Source of the DNA: Pseudomonas extremaustralis
GTDB taxonomy: Bacteria > Pseudomonadota > Gammaproteobacteria > Pseudomonadales > Pseudomonadaceae
Assembly: GCF_900102035.1 (NCBI RefSeq)
Contig: NZ_LT629689.1
Coordinates: 1,612,001 to 1,676,000, forward strand
Direction: 5' to 3'
DNA length: 64,000 bases
Positions within the stretch are counted from its first letter, which is position 1. Each line of letters opens with the position of its first letter. Of the stretch, positions 1 through 10,565 are shown piece after piece. Position numbers and translations under genes: made by a program. The notes beneath the pieces are model-generated. The model was not told the DNA's origin and made no database searches. It worked only from the letters and a program-made list of their open reading frames with translations.

Positions 1-1
1 G

Positions 2-184
2 GCGGCACTGACCCGGGCGATCAATGTGTTCGCCAACCCTGAATTGCTCAACGCGATGCGCTGCCGCGCCATGCGCGCGCCGTTCAATTGGCACCAAGCC
101 ATAAAGCCTTACAGCCGCCTGTATCTGCGACTGCTGAAAACCAGCAGGAGCATGGCCCCCACACTTGATGGAGAAACATCGTGA
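2..184 (+). CDS. Glycosyltransferase C-terminus, probably glycogen synthase (partial)
   Basis: An open frame enters from the left edge and stops at 182-184, giving about 60 residues. The stretch ending MRAPFNWHQAIKPYSRLYL matches the end of starch/glycogen synthases (GT5), where a Met-rich turn is followed by a Phe/Trp segment and a Y-x-x-L-Y helix; this tail packs against the N-terminal Rossmann domain. The catalytic part lies outside the window, so the identification rests on the tail alone. The stop overlaps the GTG start of the next gene by four bases (GTGA), which suggests translational coupling and one operon. The product would extend alpha-1,4-glucan from ADP- or UDP-glucose in the cytoplasm. 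Another GT-B glycosyltransferase is possible. Confidence 0.5.
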   Translation, partial: AALTRAINVFANPELLNAMRCRAMRAPFNWHQAIKPYSRLYLRLLKTSRSMAPTLDGETS

Positions 185-2619
185 GCCGCTTACAGCCTCA
201 TATCCTCTGGTTCAAGACCTTGGGTCTCAACGATGTCGCGCAGGTCGGGGGCAAGAACGCCTCGCTGGGGGAGATGTACCAGAAGCTGACCGGCGAGGGC
301 ATCCGGGTACCCAACGGGTTTGCCGTTACCTCGGACGCCTACCGTTACGTCCTCGAGCACAATAATGCCTGGGCGCCCTTGCATGCGGCGCTTGACGGCC
401 TCGACCCCGACGACATCAAGGATTTGCAAGCCCGCGGCAAACGGGCGAGGGCGGTGGTCTATGGCTGCACCCTGCCGGATGACCTGAAGGCGGCGATACT
501 GCAAGGCTACGCCGAACTCCAACACGAATACGGCAACAGCCTGTCGCTGGCCGTGCGCTCCTCGGCGACCGCGGAGGATTCGCCCCAGGCCTCGTTTGCC
601 GGGCAGAACGAGACCTATCTGAACATCGCCGGTGAAGAGGCGCTGCTCGATGCCTACAAACGCTGTCTGGCGTCCAACTTCACCGATCGCTCGATCCATT
701 ACAAATTCGACAACGGCTTTGATTGCTTCAAAGTCGACCTGGCCGTCGTCGTCATGAAAATGGTGCGCAGCGATCTCGGCGCCAGTGGCGTGATGTTTTC
801 CCTGGACACCGAAACCGGCTTCAAGGATGTGGTGTTCATCAACGCCACGTGGGGGCTGGGGGAGAATGTGGTGCAGGGCACCGTCGCCCCGGACAGTTTC
901 TACGTGCACAAACCCAGCTTCGTCGCAGGGTATCGCGCGGTGCTGAAGCGCAGCCTGGGCAGCAAGGAAAAGAAGATGGTGTTTACCGACACCCTCAATA
1001 CCGGAAACATCGCCCAGGAATACACGGCGAATATCGACACGCCCAGCGAGGAACAGACGCGCTTTTGCCTCTCTGACGCCGACGTCATGGTGCTGGCCGA
1101 CTACGCCATCAAGGTTGAAAACCACTACTCCAGCAACGCCGGTGCCTACAAACCCATGGATATGGAGTGGGCGAAGGACGGCATCGATGGCCAGCTCTAC
1201 ATGGTCCAGGCGCGCCCCGAAACGGTGGCTTCGCAGAAAAAAGGCAACGTGCTGCAGATCTATCACCTCAAGCAACGTTCGCCAGTCCTGCTCAGGGGCA
1301 AGGCGGTCGGTACCCGCATCGGCGCGGGCATCGCCCGGGTCGTCAACGATGTGAAGCAGCTCAGCGCGTTTCAACCGGGCGAAGTGCTGGTCTCCGAGGC
1401 CACCACACCGGATTGGGAACCGGTGATGAAAACCGCCGCCGCGATCGTGACCAACCGGGGCGGGCGAACCTGCCACGCCGCCATCGTGGCGCGGGAGCTG
1501 GGTATTCCTGCGATCGTTGGGGCCGCCGATGCGGCAGCGCTGATCAAGACCGGCACGTCGTTGACCGTCAGTTGCGCCGAGGGCGAAAACGGAACGGTCT
1601 ACGAGGGCATCCTGGAGTTCGAGGTCGAGGACACCGATCTCAGCCAACTGGGGCATCCCGACACCCACATCATGATGAACCTCGCCAACCCCGACCGGGC
1701 CTTCAGCCTTGCCTCGCTGCCGGTAGACGGCATCGGCCTGGCGCGCATGGAGTTCATCATCAATGAATGCATCAAGATCCATCCGATGGCCCTCGTCCAC
1801 CCGGAAAAGCTCGATGACGCCACCCGTCAACAGATCGCCGTACTGAGTACCGCGTATAAAGACCCGACGGACTTTTTCATCAAGACCCTGGCCGAAGGCG
1901 TCGCCACCATTGCCGCAGCGGTGTATCCAAAACCCTGCGTGGTGCGCATGAGCGATTTCAAAAGCAATGAATACGCGACCCTGCTGGGGGGACAGTATTT
2001 CGAGCCGGCAGAACACAACCCGATGATCGGTTTTCGCGGCGCCTCCCGCTACAGCCATCCGGCCTATGCCGAAGGGTTCGCGCTGGAATGCGCGGCGATG
2101 AAATGGGCGCGTGAACACATCGGCCTCACCAACATCAAGTTGATGATCCCGTTTTGTCGCACTGTGGCGGAGGGCGAACGGGTATTGGCGACCATGGCCA
2201 GCCATGGTCTGCAGCGCGGCGAAAACGGGCTTGAGGTCTACATCATGTGCGAAATTCCCAACAACGTGATCCAGATCGACGCCTTCGCCAAACTGTTCGA
2301 CGGGTTCTCGATCGGCTCCAACGACCTGACCCAATTGACGCTCGGCGTGGACCGCGACTCTGACATCGTCGCCTTCGATTTCGATGAGCGCGACCCTGGC
2401 GTCAAACAGATGATTCGCCTCGCGGTAGAAGGCGCCAAGCGTAACGGTCGCCACTCGGGAATCTGTGGGCAGGCGCCGTCGGATTATCCCGAGATGGCCG
2501 AATACCTGGTGTCGATTGGCATCGACTCAATGAGCCTCAGCCCGGATGCGGTGCTGGCGACGATCCGGCATGTGCTGGCGGTGCAGAAGTCGCTGTTGTC
2601 GAGTGATGGGCGCTCGTAA
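181..2619 (+). CDS. ppsA: Phosphoenolpyruvate synthase (pyruvate, water dikinase) family
   Basis: Converts pyruvate, ATP and water to phosphoenolpyruvate, AMP and phosphate, the gluconeogenic entry from C3 acids. The 812 residues show the family order: ATP-grasp-like N-terminal domain (about 20-350, with GGKNASLGEM near the start), central phosphohistidine domain with GGRTCHAAIVARELG (catalytic His432), and a C-terminal PEP-binding barrel with GSNDLTQLTLG and GICGQAPSDYPE (catalytic Cys762). Length is near the usual 790-800. The GTG start at 181 has GGAG at 170-173, seven bases upstream, and overlaps the preceding stop. Being coupled to a glucan synthase gene, it may feed carbon into storage polysaccharide, or be a second copy beside a housekeeping ppsA elsewhere; that is inference. 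All catalytic residues appear present. Confidence 0.9.
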   Translation: MSRLQPHILWFKTLGLNDVAQVGGKNASLGEMYQKLTGEGIRVPNGFAVTSDAYRYVLEHNNAWAPLHAALDGLDPDDIKDLQARGKRARAVVYGCTLPDDLKAAILQGYAELQHEYGNSLSLAVRSSATAEDSPQASFAGQNETYLNIAGEEALLDAYKRCLASNFTDRSIHYKFDNGFDCFKVDLAVVVMKMVRSDLGASGVMFSLDTETGFKDVVFINATWGLGENVVQGTVAPDSFYVHKPSFVAGYRAVLKRSLGSKEKKMVFTDTLNTGNIAQEYTANIDTPSEEQTRFCLSDADVMVLADYAIKVENHYSSNAGAYKPMDMEWAKDGIDGQLYMVQARPETVASQKKGNVLQIYHLKQRSPVLLRGKAVGTRIGAGIARVVNDVKQLSAFQPGEVLVSEATTPDWEPVMKTAAAIVTNRGGRTCHAAIVARELGIPAIVGAADAAALIKTGTSLTVSCAEGENGTVYEGILEFEVEDTDLSQLGHPDTHIMMNLANPDRAFSLASLPVDGIGLARMEFIINECIKIHPMALVHPEKLDDATRQQIAVLSTAYKDPTDFFIKTLAEGVATIAAAVYPKPCVVRMSDFKSNEYATLLGGQYFEPAEHNPMIGFRGASRYSHPAYAEGFALECAAMKWAREHIGLTNIKLMIPFCRTVAEGERVLATMASHGLQRGENGLEVYIMCEIPNNVIQIDAFAKLFDGFSIGSNDLTQLTLGVDRDSDIVAFDFDERDPGVKQMIRLAVEGAKRNGRHSGICGQAPSDYPEMAEYLVSIGIDSMSLSPDAVLATIRHVLAVQKSLLSSDGRS

Positions 2620-2629
2620 CGCCAAAAGG

Positions 2630-2666
2630 GGTTTGAAGATATCCGTTACACCGGATTCTTCAAACC
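2630..2666 (+). terminator. Strong hairpin after ppsA, terminator-like
   Basis: GGTTTGAAGATATCCG (2630-2645) pairs with CGGATTCTTCAAACC (2652-2666), with one bulged base and a six-base loop. It lies 10 bases past the ppsA stop. There is no clean T-run after it (ATTCACCATTTCC follows), so intrinsic termination is uncertain. It could instead protect the 3' end of the mRNA. Confidence 0.5.
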
Positions 2667-2787
2667 ATTCACCATTTCCTTCAAGCGTGAAACTTGCCCT
2701 CATTGTTACCGTTTATCCGTGTCTTGACCTTTGCCTGGCGGCAAGAAAATCAAGGCAACTATAAACATAACAATATGAGGCTTAAAA

Positions 2788-4437
2788 ATGAGTGCTCAAT
2801 CTAAGCTCGCCGCTGGGTCTTGCGCATACGGTAACGTTACGTTCTTGGATGCAATGGTGATCGGTGCCGGGGTGGCGGGTCTCTATCAGTTGTATCGACT
2901 TCGCGAGATGGGCTTGACGGTCCGCGCCTACGATACGGCGTCCGGCGTTGGCGGAACATGGTATTGGAACCGTTACCCTGGGGCTCGTTTTGACTCTCAA
3001 GCTGAAATTTATCAGTACTGGTTCTCGGAAGAACTCTATAAATCGTGGCAGCCAACCGAGCGCTTTCCCGCGCAGCCCGAAACCGAGGAGTGGCTGAACT
3101 TCGTCGCCAATCGGCTGAACCTCAAGAAAGATATCCAGTTCAATACCCGTATCGCCAGCGCTCACTTCTGCGAGGACAGTGGTCGCTGGGTGGTGACCAC
3201 CGCAGCGGGGGAAACGATCAACACGCAATACTTGATCTCCTGTTGCGGCATGTTGTCCGCTCCACTGTCCGATCGGTTCCCTGGCCAAGCCGACTTCCAG
3301 GGCCAGATCTATCACACCGGCCTGTGGCCAAAAGACCCAGTGGACTTCAATGGTAAGCGCGTGGCCGTGGTGGGTACCGGCGCCACCGGCATTCAGGTGA
3401 TTCAGACCATCGCCCCAACGGTGGGATCAATGACGGTGTTCGTGCGCACCCCGCAGTATGTGATTCCGATGAGGAACCCTAAATACAGCAAAGCAGACTG
3501 GGAAAAGTGGGGCACTCAATTCCACCAACTCAAAAAGCGCGTGCGAGAAACCTTCGCAGGGTTCGACTATGACTTCGACGCCGGCCCCTGGGCCGAGAAA
3601 ACCCCGGACGAGCGACAAGCCGTGCTTGAACAGCTCTGGAAAGATGGCTCTTTAGCCATGTGGCTGGCGTCTTTCCCCGAGATGTTCTTTGACGAGCAGG
3701 TCAACGAAGTCGTGTCGCAATTCGTGCGGATCAAAATGCGCGAGCGTCTGCGGTCGAGGCCCGATCTTTGCGACCTGCTGATCCCGACCGACTATGGCTT
3801 CGGCACCCATCGCGTACCGCTGGAAAACAACTACCTTGAGGTCTATTTGCAATCCAACGTCAAGGCGGTCGACTGCAAGCAGTCACCGATCGAGCGCATT
3901 GTGCCGCAGGGCATCCAGACCGCGGATGGAAAGATTCACGAGGTCGATATCATCGTGCTGGCCGTGGGGTTTGATGCCGGCTCCGGCGCCCTCAGCCGGA
4001 TCGACATTCGAGGTCGCGACAGCCGGTCGCTGAAGGAGCAATGGCAACAAGAAATCCGCACAGCCATGGGACTGCAGATCCATGGCTACCCCAACCTGTT
4101 CACGACAGGTGCACCGCTGGCACCGTCGGCGGCACTGTGCAACATGACCACCTGCCTGCAGCAGCAGGTGGACTGGATCACCGGATGCATTGAGTTTGCT
4201 GCCGAGCATGGCAAGCACGTCGTCGAAGCCTCAAAAGCGCTCGAGGACAATTGGGTTCAGCATCACGATGAGACGGCGGCCAAGACCCTGGTAGTCAAAA
4301 CCGACTCTTGGTACATGGGCTCCAACGTGGACGGAAAACCGCGTCGGCTTTTATCGTATATCGGCGGCGCCGGTGATTATCATCGCCGATGCGCGGAAAT
4401 AGCCGCACAGGGTTACCCAGGCTTTGAAATGGCTTGA
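2788..4437 (+). CDS. Baeyer-Villiger monooxygenase (type I flavoprotein)
   Basis: FAD- and NADPH-dependent monooxygenase that inserts oxygen next to a carbonyl, turning ketones into esters or lactones. The 549 residues carry the FAD Rossmann motif GAGVAG (26-31), the conserved GGTWYWNRYPGARFD stretch, the diagnostic fingerprint FQGQIYHTGLWP (170-181, pattern FxGxxxHTxxWP) and the NADPH Rossmann motif GTGATG (196-201). Size and motif order fit the cyclohexanone/phenylacetone monooxygenase class. The start at 2788 is preceded by GAGG near 2776. An alpha/beta hydrolase follows 83 bases downstream on the same strand, the usual partner that hydrolyses the ester product, and an AraC regulator comes next. 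The substrate cannot be read from sequence. Confidence 0.93.
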   Translation: MSAQSKLAAGSCAYGNVTFLDAMVIGAGVAGLYQLYRLREMGLTVRAYDTASGVGGTWYWNRYPGARFDSQAEIYQYWFSEELYKSWQPTERFPAQPETEEWLNFVANRLNLKKDIQFNTRIASAHFCEDSGRWVVTTAAGETINTQYLISCCGMLSAPLSDRFPGQADFQGQIYHTGLWPKDPVDFNGKRVAVVGTGATGIQVIQTIAPTVGSMTVFVRTPQYVIPMRNPKYSKADWEKWGTQFHQLKKRVRETFAGFDYDFDAGPWAEKTPDERQAVLEQLWKDGSLAMWLASFPEMFFDEQVNEVVSQFVRIKMRERLRSRPDLCDLLIPTDYGFGTHRVPLENNYLEVYLQSNVKAVDCKQSPIERIVPQGIQTADGKIHEVDIIVLAVGFDAGSGALSRIDIRGRDSRSLKEQWQQEIRTAMGLQIHGYPNLFTTGAPLAPSAALCNMTTCLQQQVDWITGCIEFAAEHGKHVVEASKALEDNWVQHHDETAAKTLVVKTDSWYMGSNVDGKPRRLLSYIGGAGDYHRRCAEIAAQGYPGFEMA

Positions 4438-4464
4438 GGTCGAATGACTGCTCATTAGTTGAGG

Positions 4465-4497
4465 CTGTCACGACGACGTTGCATGCCGGCGTGACAG
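4465..4497 (+). other. Intercistronic hairpin between monooxygenase and hydrolase
   Basis: CTGTCACG (4465-4472) pairs exactly with CGTGACAG (4490-4497). A bulged extension GAG-G / CTC continues at the base of the stem. It sits in the 83-base gap and has no T-tract. It may be an mRNA processing or stability element that sets different levels for the two proteins, or an inverted operator. Confidence 0.4.
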
Positions 4498-4520
4498 CTC
4501 GATAAACGAGGTAACCTGAA

Positions 4521-5570
4521 ATGAACAGCTATTACACCGAAGAAAATCACGGTCCTTTTGAGCTTATTAATATCGGGCCGCTCCCGCTTGAAGAAGGTTC
4601 ATGCATGCCTGAATGCCTTCTGGCAGTCGCCGTGCATGGCGCCCTGAACGCCGACAAAAGCAACGCCATACTTGTTCCGACCTGGTATTCGGGCACGAGC
4701 AAGGCGATGGAGCAGATATACATTGGCGAAGGCCGCGCGCTGGACCCTTCGAAATACTGCATCATCGTGGTCAACCAGATCGGTAATGGCCTTTCCAGCT
4801 CCGCCAGTAACACGGGCGGTTCACTGGCAGGCCCCGGCTTTGCGAATGTCAGGATCGGCGATGACGTCAGTGCCCAGCACACGTTGCTGACCGAGTATTT
4901 TGGAATAGAGAGCCTGGCGTTAGTGGTAGGGGGGTCGATGGGGGCTCAACAAACCTACGAGTGGGCCGTGCGCTATCCAGACTTCGTCAAGCGCGCCGCT
5001 GCGATTGCGGGTACGGCGCGCAATAGCGAGCACGACTTCCTGTTCACTGAAATTCTCATTGAAGCGATCACTACCGATCCGGCCTTCCAGGCGGGCTTAT
5101 ACCGCTCATCATCGGCAGTGGCGGCCGGACTTGAGCGGCACGCGAAACTTTGGACGCTGATGGGCTGGAGTCCCGAATTCTTCCGCACCGGACGGCATAA
5201 GGCGCTGGGTTTCGAGTCGATGCAGATGTTCGTCGACGGTTTCATGAAGCGCTACTTTGCACCAATGGACCCTAACAACCTGCTGACCATGGCCTGGAAA
5301 TGGCAGCGCGGGGATGTCAGTCGACATACGGGCGGTGATCTTGCGAAGGCCCTTGGGCGGATCAAAGCGAAGACCTATGTGATGCCCATCTCGCATGACC
5401 AGTTCTTTACCGTGGACGATTGTCTGTCGGAACAAAAAATGATTCCGAACAGCGAGTTCAGGCCCTTGAGATCAATCGATGGTCATCTCGGACTGTTTGG
5501 TACCGATGCTCAAATGCTCGATCAACTGGATGCCCATCTGGCAGAGTTGCTGTCATCTCCCGCGTATTGA
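4521..5570 (+). CDS. MetX-like alpha/beta-fold hydrolase or acyltransferase
   Basis: A 349-residue alpha/beta-hydrolase of the homoserine O-acetyltransferase (MetX) superfamily. The nucleophile elbow VVGGSMGAQQTYEW places Ser139; the likely acid is Asp293 in PISHDQFF and the base is His322 in SIDGHLGLFG, the usual MetX triad order. An oxyanion-type segment lies around NQIGNGLSSS. Classic MetX has GGSMGGMQ at the elbow; the departures here and the monooxygenase context suggest an esterase or acyl-transfer enzyme acting on the Baeyer-Villiger product rather than methionine synthesis, which is inference. The start is preceded by GAGGTAA at 4509-4515, and a good intrinsic terminator follows at 5612. 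Probably co-transcribed with the monooxygenase. Confidence 0.8.
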   Translation: MNSYYTEENHGPFELINIGPLPLEEGSCMPECLLAVAVHGALNADKSNAILVPTWYSGTSKAMEQIYIGEGRALDPSKYCIIVVNQIGNGLSSSASNTGGSLAGPGFANVRIGDDVSAQHTLLTEYFGIESLALVVGGSMGAQQTYEWAVRYPDFVKRAAAIAGTARNSEHDFLFTEILIEAITTDPAFQAGLYRSSSAVAAGLERHAKLWTLMGWSPEFFRTGRHKALGFESMQMFVDGFMKRYFAPMDPNNLLTMAWKWQRGDVSRHTGGDLAKALGRIKAKTYVMPISHDQFFTVDDCLSEQKMIPNSEFRPLRSIDGHLGLFGTDAQMLDQLDAHLAELLSSPAY

Positions 5571-5611
5571 AAATAGCTCGCCAGCCAATAACCCAGTCTC
5601 GCAGCCCCGTT

Positions 5612-5639
5612 ACGGTCGCCCATAAGCGGCCGTCTTTTT
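5612..5639 (+). terminator. Rho-independent terminator after the hydrolase gene
   Basis: ACGGTCGC (5612-5619) and GCGGCCGT (5626-5633) form an eight-pair stem with one G-T pair and a CCATAA loop, followed directly by CTTTTTC. This ends the monooxygenase-hydrolase transcript, so the AraC gene downstream probably has its own promoter. Confidence 0.8.
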
Positions 5640-5784
5640 CCAGGGCTGGAAAGCCTCTGCTAGTATCCTGATGATTGAATGTCCTAATAAAAACAATATT
5701 GCCAGGTCATCTCTTGAACGCTTTCAACTCTGCGCCGGCCCGCAAGAAGAGCAAGGATGACGGCCCTCAACGGAGACGTTAAGC

Positions 5785-6675
5785 ATGCCGACTGTCATTA
5801 CGCCAAAAGAACTTCTCGAGTGGGTACCCGGCGTCGTTCTCAGCGCCAGTGACGAACTCGGCTGGAAAGATATACAACAACGCTCATATCGCTATAAAGG
5901 TCAGGACGTCCTTATTCCACCCCTCGATCATTTCATGATCGTTTACTACTTTTTTGGCTGTACGCCGATGGACAGGTGCGTGGATGAGGGATGGACGCGT
6001 ACCGCCTGCGCTCCGGGCGATATTTCCTTGTTGACGATGTCACAGGACTCCCATTGGAACTGGACCGAAGACATTGATGTTTCTCACCTCTATCTTTCCA
6101 ATGCACTGATGTCGCGAGTCGCCATGGATGTCATGGAGCGGCCTATCGAAGAAGTGCGCCTGCATGATCTGCTGCGCACACAAGACTCGATCCTGGCCTC
6201 GATAGTCGGCGCAATTACCAATGAAGTGGGTAATCGCGCAATGGGGGGCGCGTTATATGTCGAAGCCTTGAGTTTGCAACTGGCCATTCACCTGCTACGA
6301 CACTACGCCAGTGTCACCTTCAAAGAATCCAGTGCGCCTGGTCGCCTGTCCCAACAGCAAAAGAAATACGTACTGGAATTTATCGATTCGCACTTGGAAG
6401 ACTCCATACGGCTCGACGAAATGGCCGACGCCGTCGGTTTGGGCGTGTGGACATTCGCCAGGAAATTCAGCGAATCATTCGACTGTTCGCCCCATACATT
6501 TGTGACCGAGCGGCGCATTGAGCGAGCCAAGCGAATGTTATACAGCGGCACACTTTCAATTAAAGAAATTGCCTACCATTGCGGGTTTTCGGATCAGGCG
6601 CATTTGACGCGTGTGCTGCGTACCAAACTCGGTGTAACGCCAACACAACTAAGGCGAATTAAAACCAGCGGATAG
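5785..6675 (+). CDS. AraC-family transcriptional regulator
   Basis: A 296-residue regulator. The first ~190 residues form a cupin-like sensing domain (an APGDISLL turn and a SHLYLSNALM segment typical of AraC-binding-like domains). Residues about 195-293 hold two helix-turn-helix motifs, with DEMADAVGLGVWTFARKF as the first and IKEIAYHCGFSDQAHLTR as the second, ending VTPTQLRR. It is separated from the hydrolase by a terminator and about 150 bases. By position it is the likely activator of the monooxygenase-hydrolase pair, responding to the substrate or a breakdown product; the ligand is unknown. The start at 5785 has GGAGACG at 5771-5777. Confidence 0.88.
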   Translation: MPTVITPKELLEWVPGVVLSASDELGWKDIQQRSYRYKGQDVLIPPLDHFMIVYYFFGCTPMDRCVDEGWTRTACAPGDISLLTMSQDSHWNWTEDIDVSHLYLSNALMSRVAMDVMERPIEEVRLHDLLRTQDSILASIVGAITNEVGNRAMGGALYVEALSLQLAIHLLRHYASVTFKESSAPGRLSQQQKKYVLEFIDSHLEDSIRLDEMADAVGLGVWTFARKFSESFDCSPHTFVTERRIERAKRMLYSGTLSIKEIAYHCGFSDQAHLTRVLRTKLGVTPTQLRRIKTSG

Positions 6676-8872
<2,197 letters not shown>

Positions 8873-8876
<4 letters not shown>

Positions 8877-9223
8877 AGCCTGACCCGAAGCGCCCACCGC
8901 CCGGGCCCGGCAGCCCGACCCTGGCCGAACAGGTCGGCGCCAAGGCCGCCCGAAAACTCAAGGCGCGCCGCAGTGCTACACCCGGCGTGTGGTTTGGCCT
9001 GGGCATGATGGGGTTGATCGGCTGGTCCGTGGTCGTTCCCACATTACTGGGCGCAGGCCTTGGGCTGTGGCTCGACCATCACTACCCCGGCGGCCGCTCT
9101 TGGACCCTGGCGCTGTTGGTGGCGGGGCTGACACTCGGCTGTTTTAACGCGTGGCACTGGGTGTCCAAGGAAGACCAGGCAATGCACGAAGAACTCGATG
9201 AGAAGGAGCAGGGTGATGATTGA
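8873..9223 (+). CDS. atpQ: N-ATPase membrane protein AtpQ (AtpI-like)
   Basis: A 116-residue protein with a Pro- and basic-rich cytoplasmic N-terminus (1-35) and two predicted membrane helices (about 42-65, GVWFGLGMMGLIGWSVVVP, and about 75-95), ending in an acidic tail. This is the AtpI/AtpQ type found only in N-ATPase operons and thought to help assemble the c-ring or handle cations. ATGA overlap with atpC and an overlap of eight bases with atpR show tight translational coupling. The function is inferred from operon position and topology. Confidence 0.82.
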
Positions 9224-9539
9224 CTATGGCAACTGGGGAATGGCGGCGGGCGCGCTGTTGGCCGGCGGCATACTGGGCGGGATTTTCTTCGGCGGGCTCT
9301 GGTGGACCGTACGCCGCGGCGCCTCGTCGCGGACGCCGGCTCGCTGGTTCCTTGGCAGCCTCGTACTGCGAACCGCGATCGTATTGCTTGGCTTCTATGT
9401 CGTCGGTGCCGCTCAACCGTTGCGGTTTGGGCTGTGCATGCTGGGTTTCCTGCTGGCCCGTACCGTCATCATGCGCGTCACACAACCAACCGCCGCCACC
9501 AAGGCCCCCCATTCGCCGGGAGTACCGCCATGCGCCTGA
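9216..9539 (+). CDS. atpR: N-ATPase membrane protein AtpR
   Basis: A 107-residue protein with three hydrophobic segments (about 8-30, GAGGILGG-type glycine-rich; about 44-64, WFLGSLVLRTAIVLLGF; and about 68-87). A conserved arginine lies in the second helix, as expected for AtpR, the small N-ATPase-specific subunit proposed to sit by the rotor and interact with c-ring carboxylates through its basic residues. ATG 9216 is used because it gives a start inside atpQ with GGAGCAGGG just upstream. The stop overlaps atpB by ten bases. Confidence 0.8.
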   Translation: MIDYGNWGMAAGALLAGGILGGIFFGGLWWTVRRGASSRTPARWFLGSLVLRTAIVLLGFYVVGAAQPLRFGLCMLGFLLARTVIMRVTQPTAATKAPHSPGVPPCA

Positions 9540-10231
9540 CGCCTGATGCGTGGATCTTCTGGCAGGCTGGCTTCTTGAAGCTCAATGCCACGATTGTATT
9601 CACGTGGGCACTGATGGCAGTGCTGGTGTTGGGGGCGGCGCTGATCACCCGCCGCCTGAGCACTGGCCACGAACGCTCGCGCTGGCAAAACCTGCTGGAG
9701 ATGGTGGTGACGGCAATTGTCGGCCAGATCAAGGATGTCGGCCTGAAGCATCCGCGGCGTTACTTGAGCTTTCTCGGCACGCTGTTCCTGTTTGTCGCTG
9801 CTTCGGCGCTGGGTACCGTCGTCCCTGGCTTTGAGCCGCCCACCGCGTCGCTGTCGACCACCGTGGCACTGGCGTTGTGCGTGTTGGTGGCGGTACCGAT
9901 ATTTGGTATCTACAGCCAGGGATTTGCGTCCTACATGAAGTCGTACATGGAGCCGACGCCGATCATGCTGCCTTTCAACCTCATCAGCGAAGCCTCGCGC
10001 ACCCTGGCCCTGGCGGTACGCCTGTTCGGTAACATGATGAGCGGCGCCATGATCCTCGCCATTCTGTTATCGATCACACCCTTTGTTTTCCCCATTGTGA
10101 TGACGGTGCTGGGCTTACTCACCGGCATGGTGCAAGCCTACATCTTTACTATTCTGGCAGCGGTTTACATCGCTGCGGCCACCCGTAGCGGCTCAGCGTC
10201 CACGCAGCCTGAACCGGCATCGCGGACCTGA
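9530..10231 (+). CDS. atpB: N-type ATPase Fo subunit a
   Basis: 233-residue stator a subunit forming the two ion half-channels. The family hallmark EASRTLALAVRLFGNM is present with the essential Arg164; membrane helices run through the protein and the C-terminal pair (ITPFVFPIVMTVLGLLTG, then QAYIFTILAAVYIAAA) matches the a-subunit fold, including the Gln/Tyr-containing QAYIF motif. Start ATG 9530 overlaps atpR; the much longer in-frame reading from 9302 lies wholly within atpR and is rejected. It is followed 40 bases later by atpE. Confidence 0.92.
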   Translation: MRLTPDAWIFWQAGFLKLNATIVFTWALMAVLVLGAALITRRLSTGHERSRWQNLLEMVVTAIVGQIKDVGLKHPRRYLSFLGTLFLFVAASALGTVVPGFEPPTASLSTTVALALCVLVAVPIFGIYSQGFASYMKSYMEPTPIMLPFNLISEASRTLALAVRLFGNMMSGAMILAILLSITPFVFPIVMTVLGLLTGMVQAYIFTILAAVYIAAATRSGSASTQPEPASRT

Positions 10232-10271
10232 GCCAATGCGACACTTCTTTCAACCCACATAAAGGCCCCCT

Positions 10272-10562
10272 ATGGACTCTCTCACCTGGATCGCTGTTGC
10301 TTCGATTGTCATGGCAGGCTTGACCACCGGCTTCGGTACCATGGGCCCCGCACTGGCCGAGGGCCGGGCGGTCTCCGTGGCGCTCACGTCACTGGCTCAA
10401 CAGCCCGATGCGTCAGCCACGATCACGCGCACGTTGTTCGTCGGCCTGGCGATGATCGAGTCAATGGCCATTTACTGCTTTGTCGTGTCGATGATCCTGA
10501 TCTTCGCCAACCCATTCTGGAATGCCGCTATCGCGTCGGTTGCCCAGGCGGCAGGTAAATAG
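10272..10562 (+). CDS. atpE: N-type ATPase rotor subunit c
   Basis: 96-residue two-helix proteolipid forming the c-ring. The conserved loop LAQQPDA separates the helices. Helix 2 carries the ion-binding carboxylate Glu63 in AMIESMAIYCFV with Ser64 and Tyr68, the ES-x-x-x-Y pattern of sodium-binding c subunits. Helix 1 carries a second glutamate, Glu30 (PALAEGRAV), at the place of the Gln of the Ilyobacter sodium site. This double-carboxylate arrangement is typical of N-ATPases. The family was proposed to pump sodium, but the Burkholderia pseudomallei c-ring was reported proton-specific, so the ion cannot be settled here. Confidence 0.93.
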   Translation: MDSLTWIAVASIVMAGLTTGFGTMGPALAEGRAVSVALTSLAQQPDASATITRTLFVGLAMIESMAIYCFVVSMILIFANPFWNAAIASVAQAAGK

Positions 10563-10565
10563 ACC

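Noticed and set aside
190..2454. 754-codon open frame on the minus strand across ppsA
   Set aside because: It mirrors the GC-rich codon pattern of ppsA and has no family motifs; ppsA itself has complete domains and catalytic residues.
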